DNA of 64,000 nucleotides from a bacterium ADurb.Bin243 (lineage in GTDB: Bacteria; Muiribacteriota; UBA9980), in contig MWBZ01000016.1 in assembly GCA_002069765.1 (NCBI GenBank), forward strand, positions 1 to 64,000, given 5' to 3'. Below, one piece after another: positions 1 to 9,348 of the stretch (its first letter is position 1; the number at the start of each line of letters is the position of its first letter). The position numbers and the translations under genes are program-made. Under the pieces are notes generated by a model. That model worked only from the letters and a program-made list of their open reading frames with translations, was not told the DNA's origin and did no database searches.

Positions 1-1404
1 CTGTTTCAAATCTGTTATTATTTTTATAGCTTCTTTGTTATATAACTTTATCATAATTAAAAACAGCGGAGTAAGCAGTGCCAAACGAATTATGGCGCTA
101 TCGTTAAATAAATAACTGATAATGGAGGAAAACACAAGCACAAATACTGTAAAGATAAGCAAGTTATAATTTTGAACGCACTTATAATATTTCTCACCTA
201 TATATGTTCTCAATACTAACATTATCAAGGATGATGTAGCCGCAGACACGGCAGCTCCTGCGATTCCCATTATCGGAAGCAGCAGCAGGCAAAGAACAAG
301 ATTGGAGATCGCCGAAGCGGAAGTCGAAATTAAATGCAAATATGATTTTTTCGATATACCAATTCCAATCCCTGTAGTATCTGAAATCGTAAGACATATC
401 GGTGATACGATCAAAAACGAAAAAAAAAGTTTCGATGCAAAATATTTTGGCCCAATTATTATATATATCAAATCTTGAAAGATCATTATCAATATTGCGA
501 AAGTAACCAGCAAAAAGGTAATATACCTGTTCACCATCTGTATTCTGTGATTATCGGTTTTATAATTGGCGTAAACATAGGTTCCCCAATAAGTATTGAA
601 CCCTACCTGCACAATCGAAATCAAAGAGGCAACAGAAACGCCTGAAGAATAGATGCCGACCTCGTGAAACCCCAGATTCTTTCTAAGTACCAGATTCGAC
701 AAAGCGTCGTTGAACCAGGAAATGACGGTCAATGGCATTAAAGGCAGAGAGTAATAAGCCATATTTTTAATAACTTCCATGTCAAAACAAGTACAATTGA
801 AATCATACATTTTTCTTAAATTAATCAAATACATAAGTGACATTATCAACAGCACTATGTTCATAACCACGAGCACCGAAAAATAATCAGGTCTGACAAA
901 ACCGATGATTATCGCAACCAGTTTTGATGCGACTATAACAAGAAGGCCCTGTATTGAATAATACAAGGCCTTTTGCTCGAGTAAAAATATCAGTGATGAA
1001 TATCTTATTATTACCATCGCAAATATATTAATACAGATCAACATGAAAATATACATATGATTATTGTCAGAAATTATCTGTGACAGATCATTTCTGAAGA
1101 AATATAGCACTACTATCAATATTGAAAAAATTATGGCTGTTATGTTAATGCAATAGGTAAACAGGTTCTTAATGGATATGTTTTTCGGCGGCTCGTTGTA
1201 AAAACGAAAAAAAGATTGATCAAAGCCAAAAAGCGCAAAGTAAAAACAAAATGAAGAAACTGTATTGAACATGTTGATATGACCGAGCTGCTCTGGCGCA
1301 TACAGGCGAGTCATTATAGGTACGGTCAGTATGCTGATCATGAAAGAAATAACCGAAGTAAATGAAAATTTGATTGATTTTTTTATAAAGTCGATTGAAC
1401 TCAA
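1..1404 (-). CDS. Wzx-type polysaccharide flippase, 3' end beyond the window
   Basis: An open frame runs from a TTG at 1404 to the left edge with no stop, giving at least 468 residues. A stop lies a few codons upstream of the TTG, and AAAGGG stands about 11 bases before it. The first in-frame ATG is about 24 residues later and would cut into the first membrane helix. The product is very hydrophobic, with many successive membrane segments and an early short motif PIMTRLYAPEQLG that is typical of MOP-superfamily (Wzx/RfbX) flippases. Those proteins move undecaprenyl-linked repeat units across the inner membrane. It is the last visible gene of the polysaccharide operon, 50 bases after the CapK-like gene. 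The family is clear from hydrophobicity and motif; the sugar substrate is unknown. Confidence 0.85.
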   Translation of the reverse strand, partial: MSSIDFIKKSIKFSFTSVISFMISILTVPIMTRLYAPEQLGHINMFNTVSSFCFYFALFGFDQSFFRFYNEPPKNISIKNLFTYCINITAIIFSILIVVLYFFRNDLSQIISDNNHMYIFMLICINIFAMVIIRYSSLIFLLEQKALYYSIQGLLVIVASKLVAIIIGFVRPDYFSVLVVMNIVLLIMSLMYLINLRKMYDFNCTCFDMEVIKNMAYYSLPLMPLTVISWFNDALSNLVLRKNLGFHEVGIYSSGVSVASLISIVQVGFNTYWGTYVYANYKTDNHRIQMVNRYITFLLVTFAILIMIFQDLIYIIIGPKYFASKLFFSFLIVSPICLTISDTTGIGIGISKKSYLHLISTSASAISNLVLCLLLLPIMGIAGAAVSAATSSLIMLVLRTYIGEKYYKCVQNYNLLIFTVFVLVFSSIISYLFNDSAIIRLALLTPLFLIMIKLYNKEAIKIITDLKQ

Positions 1405-1453
1405 ATTATTCGATACCCTTTAATTAATTTAGCCATAATATTAAGAAATACTA

Positions 1454-2800
1454 TTACCTGTTGATTTTGCATTCTATCCATCTGAATTTTCCACTTTTGT
1501 CTACAGGAATTTTTTCCATAACAATTATTTTAAAAACGGCATTTTTTCCATATATTTTCTTCAGCCCTTTGACCACTCCGCTTGCTTCTGCAGAAAGTTC
1601 CGACGTCCTGGGCCCTTCGACTATCAGGTCGAAAACGTTAATATCGTTTTGAATCAACTTGCAGGCAGTTATCACCGTAAGCTGCTTGAAAGGGAATGTG
1701 ACTATAGCTGGCGGTATCAGGTTTCCGCCTTCATTGAGCGTGAAATCCCCCTGGCGGCCGATTATTTTTTCCACAACCGGAAATAGCATTTTTGATGACT
1801 CGGGAATCTTCGAAAATCCGCTGGCCGTATCTGTCATCTTATATCTGATAATCGGCATTACATCGTTGATAAATCCTGTTCCTATTATCTCGTCTGTTGC
1901 ATCATCGAGTTCCAGATAACCATACGTGGGAATAAAATTATATTTTCTGATACCGCGGTCCCACGCCCCAAGGACGATCTTTTCGGCCTGGCCGTAATGC
2001 GCTATCATATCCGCGCCTTTAAAGTAGCCGTCAATCAAAGACAACTGCCAGTCATAAAGGACTTCCGACGCCAGAAAAACGCCTCTCACTTTAAGCGTCA
2101 GTCCAGCCTCGATGAGCAGTTTTGTGAACTTGTATATCGCTGAAGGATATCCGTGTATGAAAACGCATTTAATTCTTTTTATCTTCTGGAATACATTTCT
2201 GATATTCTTCGAAGACAATTTTATGATGTTGATTCTTAATACATTTTCCCATGAGAGCTCTACATAATCCATATCGCCTTCCACAAAACCCCTCAATTCC
2301 ACTCGCCAGTCACCCGGCCTGAAACCTATGCGGCTCCACTGATATAATACGGCGGCCAACTCTCTGGAAAATGTTACAGGACTCGCGTATAGCTTCAATG
2401 CCTTTCCGGTAGTGCCGCTGGTATATCCGGCGATCAGATTCTTACGGTCGTTAACGACAAGCATTTTTTCTACATTTTCACGAACTTCGGATTTGGTGAG
2501 CATTGGAATCCGGGCGATGTCGTCGAAATTTTTAAGTTGTGAGGGGTTGAAGCCTCCAAGATTATACTTTTGATAATAAAAATCGGAAAACCTGTAAGCT
2601 TTTTCCACTTGAGCCTTCAATGCTTCGAACTGAAAATGAAGCATTTGCTCGTAAGATTTGTTTTCATTTTCAAAAAGAGTTTCAGTAAACCGGAAAAAGT
2701 CCGCGTCCAGTATTTTATACCGGTATGGAATCAGAGCGCGTATATAATTCACAACATCGTGAAAAAAAGTATTTTTCAATAATTTTCTGATGAACATCAT
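1454..2800 (-). CDS. CapK/PaaK-type adenylate-forming enzyme
   Basis: This protein of about 448 residues belongs to the phenylacetate-CoA ligase/CapK branch of adenylate-forming enzymes. The ATP-binding P-loop YTSGTTGK lies near residue 126, and the C-terminal third has the RYKMTD segment seen in PaaK and coenzyme F390 synthetase relatives. Homologs in capsule clusters (CapK) have no proven substrate; activation of a carboxylate for transfer to sugar is an inference. I place the start at the ATG at 2800, about 10 bases after GAGGG, rather than the TTG at 2809, which is too close to it. It lies 26 bases after asnB on the same strand and is presumably co-transcribed with the flippase gene. Confidence 0.8.
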   Translation of the reverse strand: MMFIRKLLKNTFFHDVVNYIRALIPYRYKILDADFFRFTETLFENENKSYEQMLHFQFEALKAQVEKAYRFSDFYYQKYNLGGFNPSQLKNFDDIARIPMLTKSEVRENVEKMLVVNDRKNLIAGYTSGTTGKALKLYASPVTFSRELAAVLYQWSRIGFRPGDWRVELRGFVEGDMDYVELSWENVLRINIIKLSSKNIRNVFQKIKRIKCVFIHGYPSAIYKFTKLLIEAGLTLKVRGVFLASEVLYDWQLSLIDGYFKGADMIAHYGQAEKIVLGAWDRGIRKYNFIPTYGYLELDDATDEIIGTGFINDVMPIIRYKMTDTASGFSKIPESSKMLFPVVEKIIGRQGDFTLNEGGNLIPPAIVTFPFKQLTVITACKLIQNDINVFDLIVEGPRTSELSAEASGVVKGLKKIYGKNAVFKIIVMEKIPVDKSGKFRWIECKINR

Positions 2801-2826
2801 AAAAACCAAACCCTCGGCATTTCAGT

Positions 2827-4728
2827 TCAACTGTATATGTTTTTTTTCCACCATAAAACAAAATTATAAATATACCACGAATTCGCCAGGCCGGAAGTTT
2901 CGATATACTTAGTCATTTCGTCGTTATCGAAATAATCAGTCTTTGCGCAAAAATCTTTGATCTCGCGTTTCACTTCCGCGCCAAGGCCGCTGAAAAGCCA
3001 CTCGCGAACGGGCACGCCAAAACCCTGCTTCGGCCTGTCGATGATTTCATCGGGAATCACCCCGCGTACAGCTTTTTTCAAAATATACTTCAAAACGCCG
3101 TTCCGCGTTTTAATTTTTTCGGGGATGCCCATCGCGAGCTCAACGAATTTATGGTCCAGAAACGGCACCCTGGCCTCGAGACTGACCCCCATGGCCATTT
3201 TATCGACGCGCATCAGCAGCAGTTCGGGCAGGCGGAAATTCAGATCGAGGTAAGTCATCCAATTCAAAATCGAATTATCGCGCGCCTTTTCTTTGTATGC
3301 CGAATAAATTTTTTTGACGGGCTCCCAGGAAGTAAAGTTTTTGAATTGTTTTTTCATTCTTTTCGACAGGAGTCTCTTTTTTTGAAACTCGGAGAACTCG
3401 TCAGCGCCGCCCCAGAAAACCGGCTGATCATTAATGTTCCGGCGTAGTTTTTCGAATTTCATGTCCGTTACATTGCCCCAAATCGACGCTATGTGCATTA
3501 CAGCCGATTTTAGGAATGTGGGAATGGGCCAGCCCCCGATTTTTTGCAGATGCAGGGAAGTCTTCCAGCCGGGATAGCCGCAGAACAGCTCGTCCGCGCC
3601 TTCGCCAAGCTGGCATACCACGACGCCATTGTCCCGGGCCAGCTTCGAGACAAAATACACCGGAAAACATACCGGATCGCCGATCGGTTCATCCTGCAGA
3701 TGTATCATTTCCGGCAAAAATTCCATTAAGTCCTTCTGAGTCAGAAGCTTTTCATGATGTTCCGCGCCGACGAGGCCGGCGATCTTTCGGGCGTAATACA
3801 ACTCGTTTTTGTAGCTGGAATATTCTCCTTCGTATCCAATTGAAAAAGTCTTAACCTTTGTCGTTTCGCCTTCTGAAAAAAGAGCGGCGTTGGTACTTGA
3901 ATCTATTCCGCCCGAAAGAAAAACACCTACCGGAACGTCGCTGATCTTTCTCAACTTCACCGAAGTTCTGAGCTCTTCCAAGATCATTGCCGCTATTTCG
4001 TTTTCGGATTTATCGGCAAGAGAGCTTGCGTTATCGAGCATATCCCAGTACTTCGACTGCCGGAGCGTTCCATCGCAACTTATTTTCAGCCAGCTTGCAT
4101 TTGGAAGTTTTTTTATCCCTTCAAACAGCGTTGACGGCGCCGGAGCCGTCAGAAAAGACAAATAGTGATACGCGGCCGCTTCGTTGAGAACTCGCTTCTG
4201 CCCTGGGTCTTTCAGCAACGCCTTGATTTCCGAGGCGAAAACGATCCTGCCGTCATGAATACTATAGTAAAGAGGCTTCACTCCCATTCTGTCGCGTATA
4301 AGCCATAATTCGCTCTTTGAGGCGTCCCAGAGACCGATCGCGAACATGCCGCGAAATTTATGTATGCAGTCGATTCCCCACTGCTCAAAGGCGTGAAGTA
4401 TCATCTCAGTATCGGAATGATCAGTTTTCCAGACATGGCCGCCGATCGCCATCAATTCTTTGCGGATTTCTGCATGATTATATATTTCACCGTTGAATAC
4501 TATCCACAGCGTGCCGTCTTCGTTGCACATCGGCTGGTCTGCGGCCGCCGACAGATCTATTATTGAAAGCCTGCGGTGACCCAAACCAACTTTCCGGTCG
4601 GAGGAAATCCATAAACCGCCGCCGTCGGGCCCGCGATGGACCATGGTGTCGCGCATTTTCAATATATAATTTTCGTCCACTTCGAAATTGCTGTTATTAA
4701 AGGCCAGCGCTCCGACAATTCCGCACAT
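2827..4728 (-). CDS. asnB: asparagine synthase (glutamine-hydrolysing) family amidotransferase
   Basis: The 633-residue protein has the full AsnB architecture. An N-terminal class II glutaminase starts MCGIVG, so Cys2 is the nucleophile after Met removal. A C-terminal ATP-pyrophosphatase domain carries SGGIDSS at residues 272-278. Known AsnB makes asparagine from aspartate, ATP and glutamine, but AsnB-like enzymes in surface-sugar clusters (the WbpS type) are thought to amidate uronic acids. Here wecC, which makes a uronic acid, is in the same locus, so sugar amidation is a reasonable inference. AAGAAGG sits 6 bases before the ATG. The length is typical of the family. Confidence 0.85.
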   Translation of the reverse strand: MCGIVGALAFNNSNFEVDENYILKMRDTMVHRGPDGGGLWISSDRKVGLGHRRLSIIDLSAAADQPMCNEDGTLWIVFNGEIYNHAEIRKELMAIGGHVWKTDHSDTEMILHAFEQWGIDCIHKFRGMFAIGLWDASKSELWLIRDRMGVKPLYYSIHDGRIVFASEIKALLKDPGQKRVLNEAAAYHYLSFLTAPAPSTLFEGIKKLPNASWLKISCDGTLRQSKYWDMLDNASSLADKSENEIAAMILEELRTSVKLRKISDVPVGVFLSGGIDSSTNAALFSEGETTKVKTFSIGYEGEYSSYKNELYYARKIAGLVGAEHHEKLLTQKDLMEFLPEMIHLQDEPIGDPVCFPVYFVSKLARDNGVVVCQLGEGADELFCGYPGWKTSLHLQKIGGWPIPTFLKSAVMHIASIWGNVTDMKFEKLRRNINDQPVFWGGADEFSEFQKKRLLSKRMKKQFKNFTSWEPVKKIYSAYKEKARDNSILNWMTYLDLNFRLPELLLMRVDKMAMGVSLEARVPFLDHKFVELAMGIPEKIKTRNGVLKYILKKAVRGVIPDEIIDRPKQGFGVPVREWLFSGLGAEVKREIKDFCAKTDYFDNDEMTKYIETSGLANSWYIYNFVLWWKKNIYS

Positions 4729-4747
4729 TTCGAACCTTCTTCCAAAA

Positions 4748-4900
4748 TTAAAATAATGTATAAATGAAAGGCGCTATAACGCTTCCTTCAGTAAATATGA
4801 TCAGAACTCCAAGGAGAAGAAGCAGAAGAATGATCGGTATCAACCAAAGCTTCTTTCTTTCCTTGGCGAATTCCCACAATTCCTTAAAAAATGACAGCAC
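4748..4900 (-). CDS. DUF5989-type small membrane protein
   Basis: A 50-residue protein is read from a GTG at 4900, preceded by AAGAGGAG at a good distance. It starts MLSFFKELWEFAKERKK and continues with one long Leu/Ile-rich membrane helix and a short tail ending IYTLF. This matches the DUF5989 proteins that accompany SxtJ and carbamoyltransferase genes. It lies 20 bases after sxtJ and 19 bases before asnB, so it belongs to the same operon. Its function is not known; a membrane scaffold for the carbamoyltransferase is only a guess. Confidence 0.8.
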   Translation of the reverse strand: MLSFFKELWEFAKERKKLWLIPIILLLLLLGVLIIFTEGSVIAPFIYTLF

Positions 4901-4920
4901 GGTTCCGTACTCCTCTTGCG

Positions 4921-5316
4921 CTAAAACTGTTTTTTCAGTGAGATAGCTTTATCCTTCGGTAACATTACAAAATATGTCTTCAAGCCCGCGTCATAACCGA
5001 TGGCCAGCGGATTATAACCGAAGATCCTCATCACAAAGCCTAACGGCATCATTACGCCGAAAAATATCAACCCGAGAATTATCCTGGTATTTATCCATCC
5101 GAGAGCTTTTCCAATGATCATCCAGATTTTATATGGCGTAGCAAGAACTGCTGGTGAGAAAAAGGCGGGAATCAAAAACAGCCCGGATACTCCGAGCGCC
5201 CAGTTTCTTATTTGAAGCGAATGAAAAATGGCGGGCCACAGGCAAATTACAAGAAAAATCAGGCCGAATACAAGCCCGAATGCCTTCAGATCTTTTTTTT
5301 CTATTTTTTTTGACAT
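4921..5316 (-). CDS. SxtJ family membrane protein
   Basis: This 131-residue protein has a charged N-terminus and three to four hydrophobic segments, including the stretch FFSPAVLATPYKIWM that is typical of the SxtJ family. The family is named from the saxitoxin cluster and is found widely next to carbamoyltransferases and SGNH hydrolases. The biochemical role is unknown; a membrane partner in carbamoylation is inferred from the constant gene neighbourhood. It lies 30 bases after the SGNH hydrolase gene and just before the DUF5989 gene. Confidence 0.8.
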   Translation of the reverse strand: MSKKIEKKDLKAFGLVFGLIFLVICLWPAIFHSLQIRNWALGVSGLFLIPAFFSPAVLATPYKIWMIIGKALGWINTRIILGLIFFGVMMPLGFVMRIFGYNPLAIGYDAGLKTYFVMLPKDKAISLKKQF

Positions 5317-5346
5317 ATCATTAATTTCCCTTCTTATTGCTCTAAC

Positions 5347-6489
5347 TCATTTTATCGCTTCGCATATGACTTCGGCCAGGTGTTTGCCTATCATTTCCTG
5401 CCCCTCTTCCGTGAGGTGCACCGAATCGTTAAAATATGCTTCCCGGGGACGTAGAGTTTTCAGACTCCATTCATGCAGATCGATCAATTGTACGTGCTCT
5501 TTTTCGGCCAACAGCCTGAGCTCATTGTTATACCTTTCCGTAATCTTCGCCAGAACCATTGGATTGCTGGTATATTCGGGAAGATGGCCCTTTTTCATGG
5601 CTTTTTCGGACGGAACTTCGCCGGTAATATAAAGGCCGGGCAGCGTCACTATGAATATTGTTTTGCTCACGGTCTTCATATTTGCTATTATTTTTTCAAC
5701 ATCATCCATAAATCCGGGCACATAATTTTCATATTCTTTGAGCTCGACGGATTGAGTTTCGTAAAATTTCGGCTTGGCAAACAGGTCGATAGCTTTGCGT
5801 TTGTTGAATATTCTTTTTAAAAATGAAACCGTGTGCGAATACTTTTCGGCACCCTTCAAAAATTTTTCAGCATATAAAGCGTTCCAACCTATATAAATAA
5901 CTACGATTTCGGGTTTGATCCTGGTATAACTGTCAATGTACGAAAGAACATTTTTGGGCGAATATCCTTCAATTCCTCCGTTTATGACTTTAACTTCTTT
6001 CCCCGCCCGTTTTAATTCCTTTTCCATAACGCTTGGATATGTGAACTTTTCTATCGCCGTGCCAAAAGTGCATGAATCGCCTATTGCGAGTATTTTCCGG
6101 CAAGACGGGCTATAATCGATTTCAGTCCCCCTAAAACCCGAACTGTTGATTCTGATCAAAATCTCATCTGAAGACAAGTTATATTTGCTTTTCAAATCGT
6201 TCAGCGATTTAACGGCTAACGAGTGACCGCTTTCAGCTTTTTCATTTATCAATTGAGAAAGAGTTAAGCTATAACCGGGCTGCAGCCGCCAAAGACCGTC
6301 CTTCGAGCCTTCATAAGTCTTGTATTTTTCAAGCTGTGCCTGCTGCGAGGAAATTAAATTTAATGATTTCCGTATCTGAAAGCTATATTTTTCCAGAAGA
6401 TAAAATCCCGTTTCGGAAATCGCAAGCAGTAAAAATGCAAGCAGCAGATAAAAAACAATAGCTACTTTTACTTTGTTTTTTTTCATCAC
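5347..6489 (-). CDS. SGNH/GDSL hydrolase family protein, membrane anchored
   Basis: The 380-residue protein has one N-terminal membrane helix (about residues 9-28) followed by an extracytoplasmic SGNH domain. Block I is GDSCTFG with the catalytic Ser139. A Gly/Asn block NGGIEGYS follows, and block V is DSVH with Asp355 and His358. SGNH enzymes are esterases or O-acetyltransferase partners. In carbamoyltransferase-SxtJ-DUF5989 cassettes this gene is a regular member, so action on the same carbamoylated glycan is inferred. The start is either the GTG at 6489 or the ATG at 6486. The gene begins 3 bases after the carbamoyltransferase stop, so the two are probably translationally coupled. Confidence 0.8.
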   Translation of the reverse strand: MMKKNKVKVAIVFYLLLAFLLLAISETGFYLLEKYSFQIRKSLNLISSQQAQLEKYKTYEGSKDGLWRLQPGYSLTLSQLINEKAESGHSLAVKSLNDLKSKYNLSSDEILIRINSSGFRGTEIDYSPSCRKILAIGDSCTFGTAIEKFTYPSVMEKELKRAGKEVKVINGGIEGYSPKNVLSYIDSYTRIKPEIVVIYIGWNALYAEKFLKGAEKYSHTVSFLKRIFNKRKAIDLFAKPKFYETQSVELKEYENYVPGFMDDVEKIIANMKTVSKTIFIVTLPGLYITGEVPSEKAMKKGHLPEYTSNPMVLAKITERYNNELRLLAEKEHVQLIDLHEWSLKTLRPREAYFNDSVHLTEEGQEMIGKHLAEVICEAIK

Positions 6490-6492
6490 GGT

Positions 6493-8328
6493 TCAGTCCA
6501 GTTCGAACTCTTTCATCCACTCTTTATCATCTTTTAACTTGGGCTGGTTAGTCTTTTCAAGAACAAAATTCTCGAGCACGAGAGTGTCGATTTCGGTTCT
6601 CATGAAGCACAGGTACGCGTCCTGCGGCGAACAGACGATCGGTTCTCCCCGGACGTTGAACGAAGTATTTACAATAACACCATAATTCGTAAGTTTCTCG
6701 AATTCCTTGATCACCGAATAGTACCTGGGATTGGTTTCTTTATGAACCGTCTGGACCCTGGCGGAATAATCGACATGAGTGATGGCGGGAATATCAGATT
6801 TCGGTATATTAAGAAGTTCAATCCCCCATAATTTCTGTTCGTTTTCGTTCAAGTCAATACGGCGCTTCTTCTGAACATCGGCCACGAGAAGCATATATGG
6901 GCTGTCAACGTCCATTTCAAAATAATCATTTACCCTTTCGCGAAGAACCGAAGGCGCGAACGGACGGAATGATTCTCTATATTTGATTTTAAGGTTCATC
7001 ACGGACTGCATCTTTTTCGAGCGCGCGTCGCCGATTATGCTTCGCGAACCCAGAGCGCGGGGCCCGAATTCCATGCGGCCGCTAAACCATCCGATCACTT
7101 TTTCGGACTTCAGATCCTGCGCTACGCGAGAATAAAGTTGACCATCTTCGAGGTATGTGTACGGCAGCTTATTGTCATCCAAAAATTTTTTGATATCATC
7201 TTTAGCAAAAGACGGGCCCATATATGCGCCGCCCATGCCGTCGGTAGTGCCGGTAATTTTTCGTTCCGAACCGGGGCTGTCATACCATGCGGCAAGAGCC
7301 GCTCCTAAGGCGCCGCCAGCATCGCCGGCCGCGGGCTGTATCCAGATATTTTTGAAAGGACCCTGCCGAAGAATTTTTCCGTTGGCGACGCAGTTAAGCG
7401 CGACGCCTCCGGCAAGGCATAAATTTTCGCAGCCGGTTTCCTTGTGGAGCGAAAACGCTTGCTTCATCATTATATTTTCAGTCACTTCCTGCACCGACCT
7501 TGCAAGATCCATCTCTTTCTGAGTGAGATTAGTTTCGGGCTCGCGTGGCGGGCCGCCAAAAAGACTGTTAAACTTTTCGTTCGTCATTGTAAGGCCCGTG
7601 CAATAGTTAAAATAATCCATGTTCAGCCTGTAAGAACCGTCATCCTTGACGTCTATGAGATTGTCAAGAATCGTCTGAACATAAACCGGCCTTCCGTAAG
7701 GGGCCAGACCCATGACCTTATATTCACCGGAATTGACTTTGAACCCGGTATAATATGTGATCGCCGAATATAGCAGGCCCAGCGAATGAGGAAACCTTAT
7801 TTCCCACAGAGGCGATATATTCTTGCCGTCGCCGGTCCATGCGGTATTCGTAGCCCATTCACCTACGCCATCGATGCACAGAATAGCGGCTTTTTCAAAA
7901 GGCGACGGATAGAAAGCAGAAGCCGCATGAGACTGATGGTGTTCAGTAAACAGCATTTTTTCTTCAAAAGGATGATCCTCGATTTTCTGAAGCTCGCTTA
8001 TAATAGTTTTTTTCAGAAACAACTTTTCTTTGAGCCACACCGGAATCGCCATTAAAAATGACGAAAAGCCCCTTGGAGCATAGTAAATATATGTTTCAAG
8101 CAGGCGTTCGAACTTCGTGAGAGGCTTTTCATAAAATACGATCTTATCGAGCTGCGCGAGTTTTATCTTCGCTTCCCGCATGCAATATTTTATGGAATGA
8201 ACGGGAAACCTGTGATCCTGCTTTTTTCGCGTGAATCTTTCTTCCTGCGCTGCCGCTATTACTTTACCGTCGCTGACCAGGCAGGCCGCGCTGTCGTGGT
8301 AATAAGCCGATATGCCTAAAATAATCAT
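6493..8328 (-). CDS. carbamoyltransferase (NodU/CmcH family)
   Basis: The 611-residue protein begins MIILGISAYYHDSAACLV, the diagnostic opening of NodU/CmcH/TobZ carbamoyltransferases. The Kae1-like half also shows HHQSHAASAFYPSPF and CLAGGVALNCVANGK. The C-terminal YrdC-like half contains GPRALGSRSI and NTSFNVRGEPIV. The enzyme makes carbamoyl-adenylate from carbamoyl phosphate and ATP and moves the carbamoyl group to a hydroxyl, here probably on a surface glycan. The frame is open up to 8400, but the promoter at 8414-8442 puts transcription start near 8407, and the family begins at MIILG, so I use the ATG at 8328. This is the first gene of the carbamoylation operon. Confidence 0.9.
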   Translation of the reverse strand: MIILGISAYYHDSAACLVSDGKVIAAAQEERFTRKKQDHRFPVHSIKYCMREAKIKLAQLDKIVFYEKPLTKFERLLETYIYYAPRGFSSFLMAIPVWLKEKLFLKKTIISELQKIEDHPFEEKMLFTEHHQSHAASAFYPSPFEKAAILCIDGVGEWATNTAWTGDGKNISPLWEIRFPHSLGLLYSAITYYTGFKVNSGEYKVMGLAPYGRPVYVQTILDNLIDVKDDGSYRLNMDYFNYCTGLTMTNEKFNSLFGGPPREPETNLTQKEMDLARSVQEVTENIMMKQAFSLHKETGCENLCLAGGVALNCVANGKILRQGPFKNIWIQPAAGDAGGALGAALAAWYDSPGSERKITGTTDGMGGAYMGPSFAKDDIKKFLDDNKLPYTYLEDGQLYSRVAQDLKSEKVIGWFSGRMEFGPRALGSRSIIGDARSKKMQSVMNLKIKYRESFRPFAPSVLRERVNDYFEMDVDSPYMLLVADVQKKRRIDLNENEQKLWGIELLNIPKSDIPAITHVDYSARVQTVHKETNPRYYSVIKEFEKLTNYGVIVNTSFNVRGEPIVCSPQDAYLCFMRTEIDTLVLENFVLEKTNQPKLKDDKEWMKEFELD

Positions 8329-8413
8329 CAAAACCATCCAATGACGTAATGCAAATAGTAATGCATATTCCCTATAATTGATCTCATATTTGACTATCAA
8401 AAATTGTTAATAA

Positions 8414-8442
8414 ATTATAGCATAAATAGTAGAGATTTTCAA
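8414..8442 (-). promoter_or_regulatory. sigma-70 type promoter of the carbamoyltransferase operon
   Basis: On the minus strand TTGAAA is followed after exactly 17 bases by TATAAT. The predicted transcription start is about 80 bases before the chosen start codon of the carbamoyltransferase gene. It lies in the gap after the SGNH/DltD-like gene and starts a second transcription unit in the polysaccharide locus. Confidence 0.7.
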
Positions 8443-8445
8443 CAA

Positions 8446-9345
8446 CTACTTAAAAATTTTATCACATAATTCCAGCATTATTTTTCTGTTAAAGTGAAAA
8501 GGGTCACTGAAATTATCCTTATTCTTACACATCTCATTTTCTAGTTCAAAATCAAACACGGGCGAAATTTCTTTTAAAATTCTTTTATACCGATCGTAAG
8601 AGCTTGATAAATTAAATTCCCTTACTATAATTTGCGAATCAACATGCGTAGGAGGAATAATGAAGAATAAATTAATTCCGTTATCATTACAATATTTTTT
8701 GATCTTGAACAAATTTTCAATATTGTTTTTTGGAAATGAGTATTTTTTATAAAAACTTGGAACTATTTCCTTCAAATGATAAAGCCAGAAGTCCTCTTTT
8801 GACATATTAATTTTTTCTGAATATATGTTCAGGCCGCAAAATTTAAAAAGTAAATTATTTAAGGATACTTTAAAAATCCAAAAATTGAAGTAATATTTTA
8901 ATATCGGACATTCGAGTCTTTTAACGGATTCCTTGACTAAGTTCATATTGTTATAGCGATTGAACAGATTAAAATTTATGCCTATATAGACATTCTTTAT
9001 CTTAGAATAATTAGCGGCCAGCCAAAACGTATCTATTATTTCATCCAGAGTACACCCGTTATATGCAAAATTATAATACTGTTCGCCGGTGAGACTTTTA
9101 ATATATTTCGTATCAAAATTATTGATTCTGGAATCACCAAGTAAAATATTCGGATAAGGTTTTTTATGAAATTCTACAATTTTCCACAATCTGTGGTTGC
9201 TGTTATATGATACATTGGCCTTATTCAAACCCATATCAAGCAATCCATTAAAATTGAAGGGATCGACAAAAAAATTAATTAAGAATAACAGCAAAAACGG
9301 TATTGGAAATAGAAGTATTTTAATTATTTTTTTTCGTTTCATCAT
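8446..9345 (-). CDS. DltD/AlgJ-like SGNH partner of the MBOAT acyltransferase
   Basis: The 299-residue protein has an N-terminal membrane helix (about residues 7-26) and an exported domain with SGNH features: LGDSR at 69-73 (putative Ser72) and DPFHFN near the C-terminus (Asp281, His284). Proteins of this layout next to MBOAT genes (DltD, AlgJ/AlgX type) take part in moving an acyl group to an extracytoplasmic polymer. The start is 3 bases after the MBOAT stop, so coupling is likely. Codon use is very AT-rich compared with the wecC and oxidoreductase genes upstream. Sequence identity to true DltD looks low; the call rests on the motifs and the context. Confidence 0.65.
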   Translation of the reverse strand: MMKRKKIIKILLFPIPFLLLFLINFFVDPFNFNGLLDMGLNKANVSYNSNHRLWKIVEFHKKPYPNILLGDSRINNFDTKYIKSLTGEQYYNFAYNGCTLDEIIDTFWLAANYSKIKNVYIGINFNLFNRYNNMNLVKESVKRLECPILKYYFNFWIFKVSLNNLLFKFCGLNIYSEKINMSKEDFWLYHLKEIVPSFYKKYSFPKNNIENLFKIKKYCNDNGINLFFIIPPTHVDSQIIVREFNLSSSYDRYKRILKEISPVFDFELENEMCKNKDNFSDPFHFNRKIMLELCDKIFK

Positions 9346-9348
9346 ACC

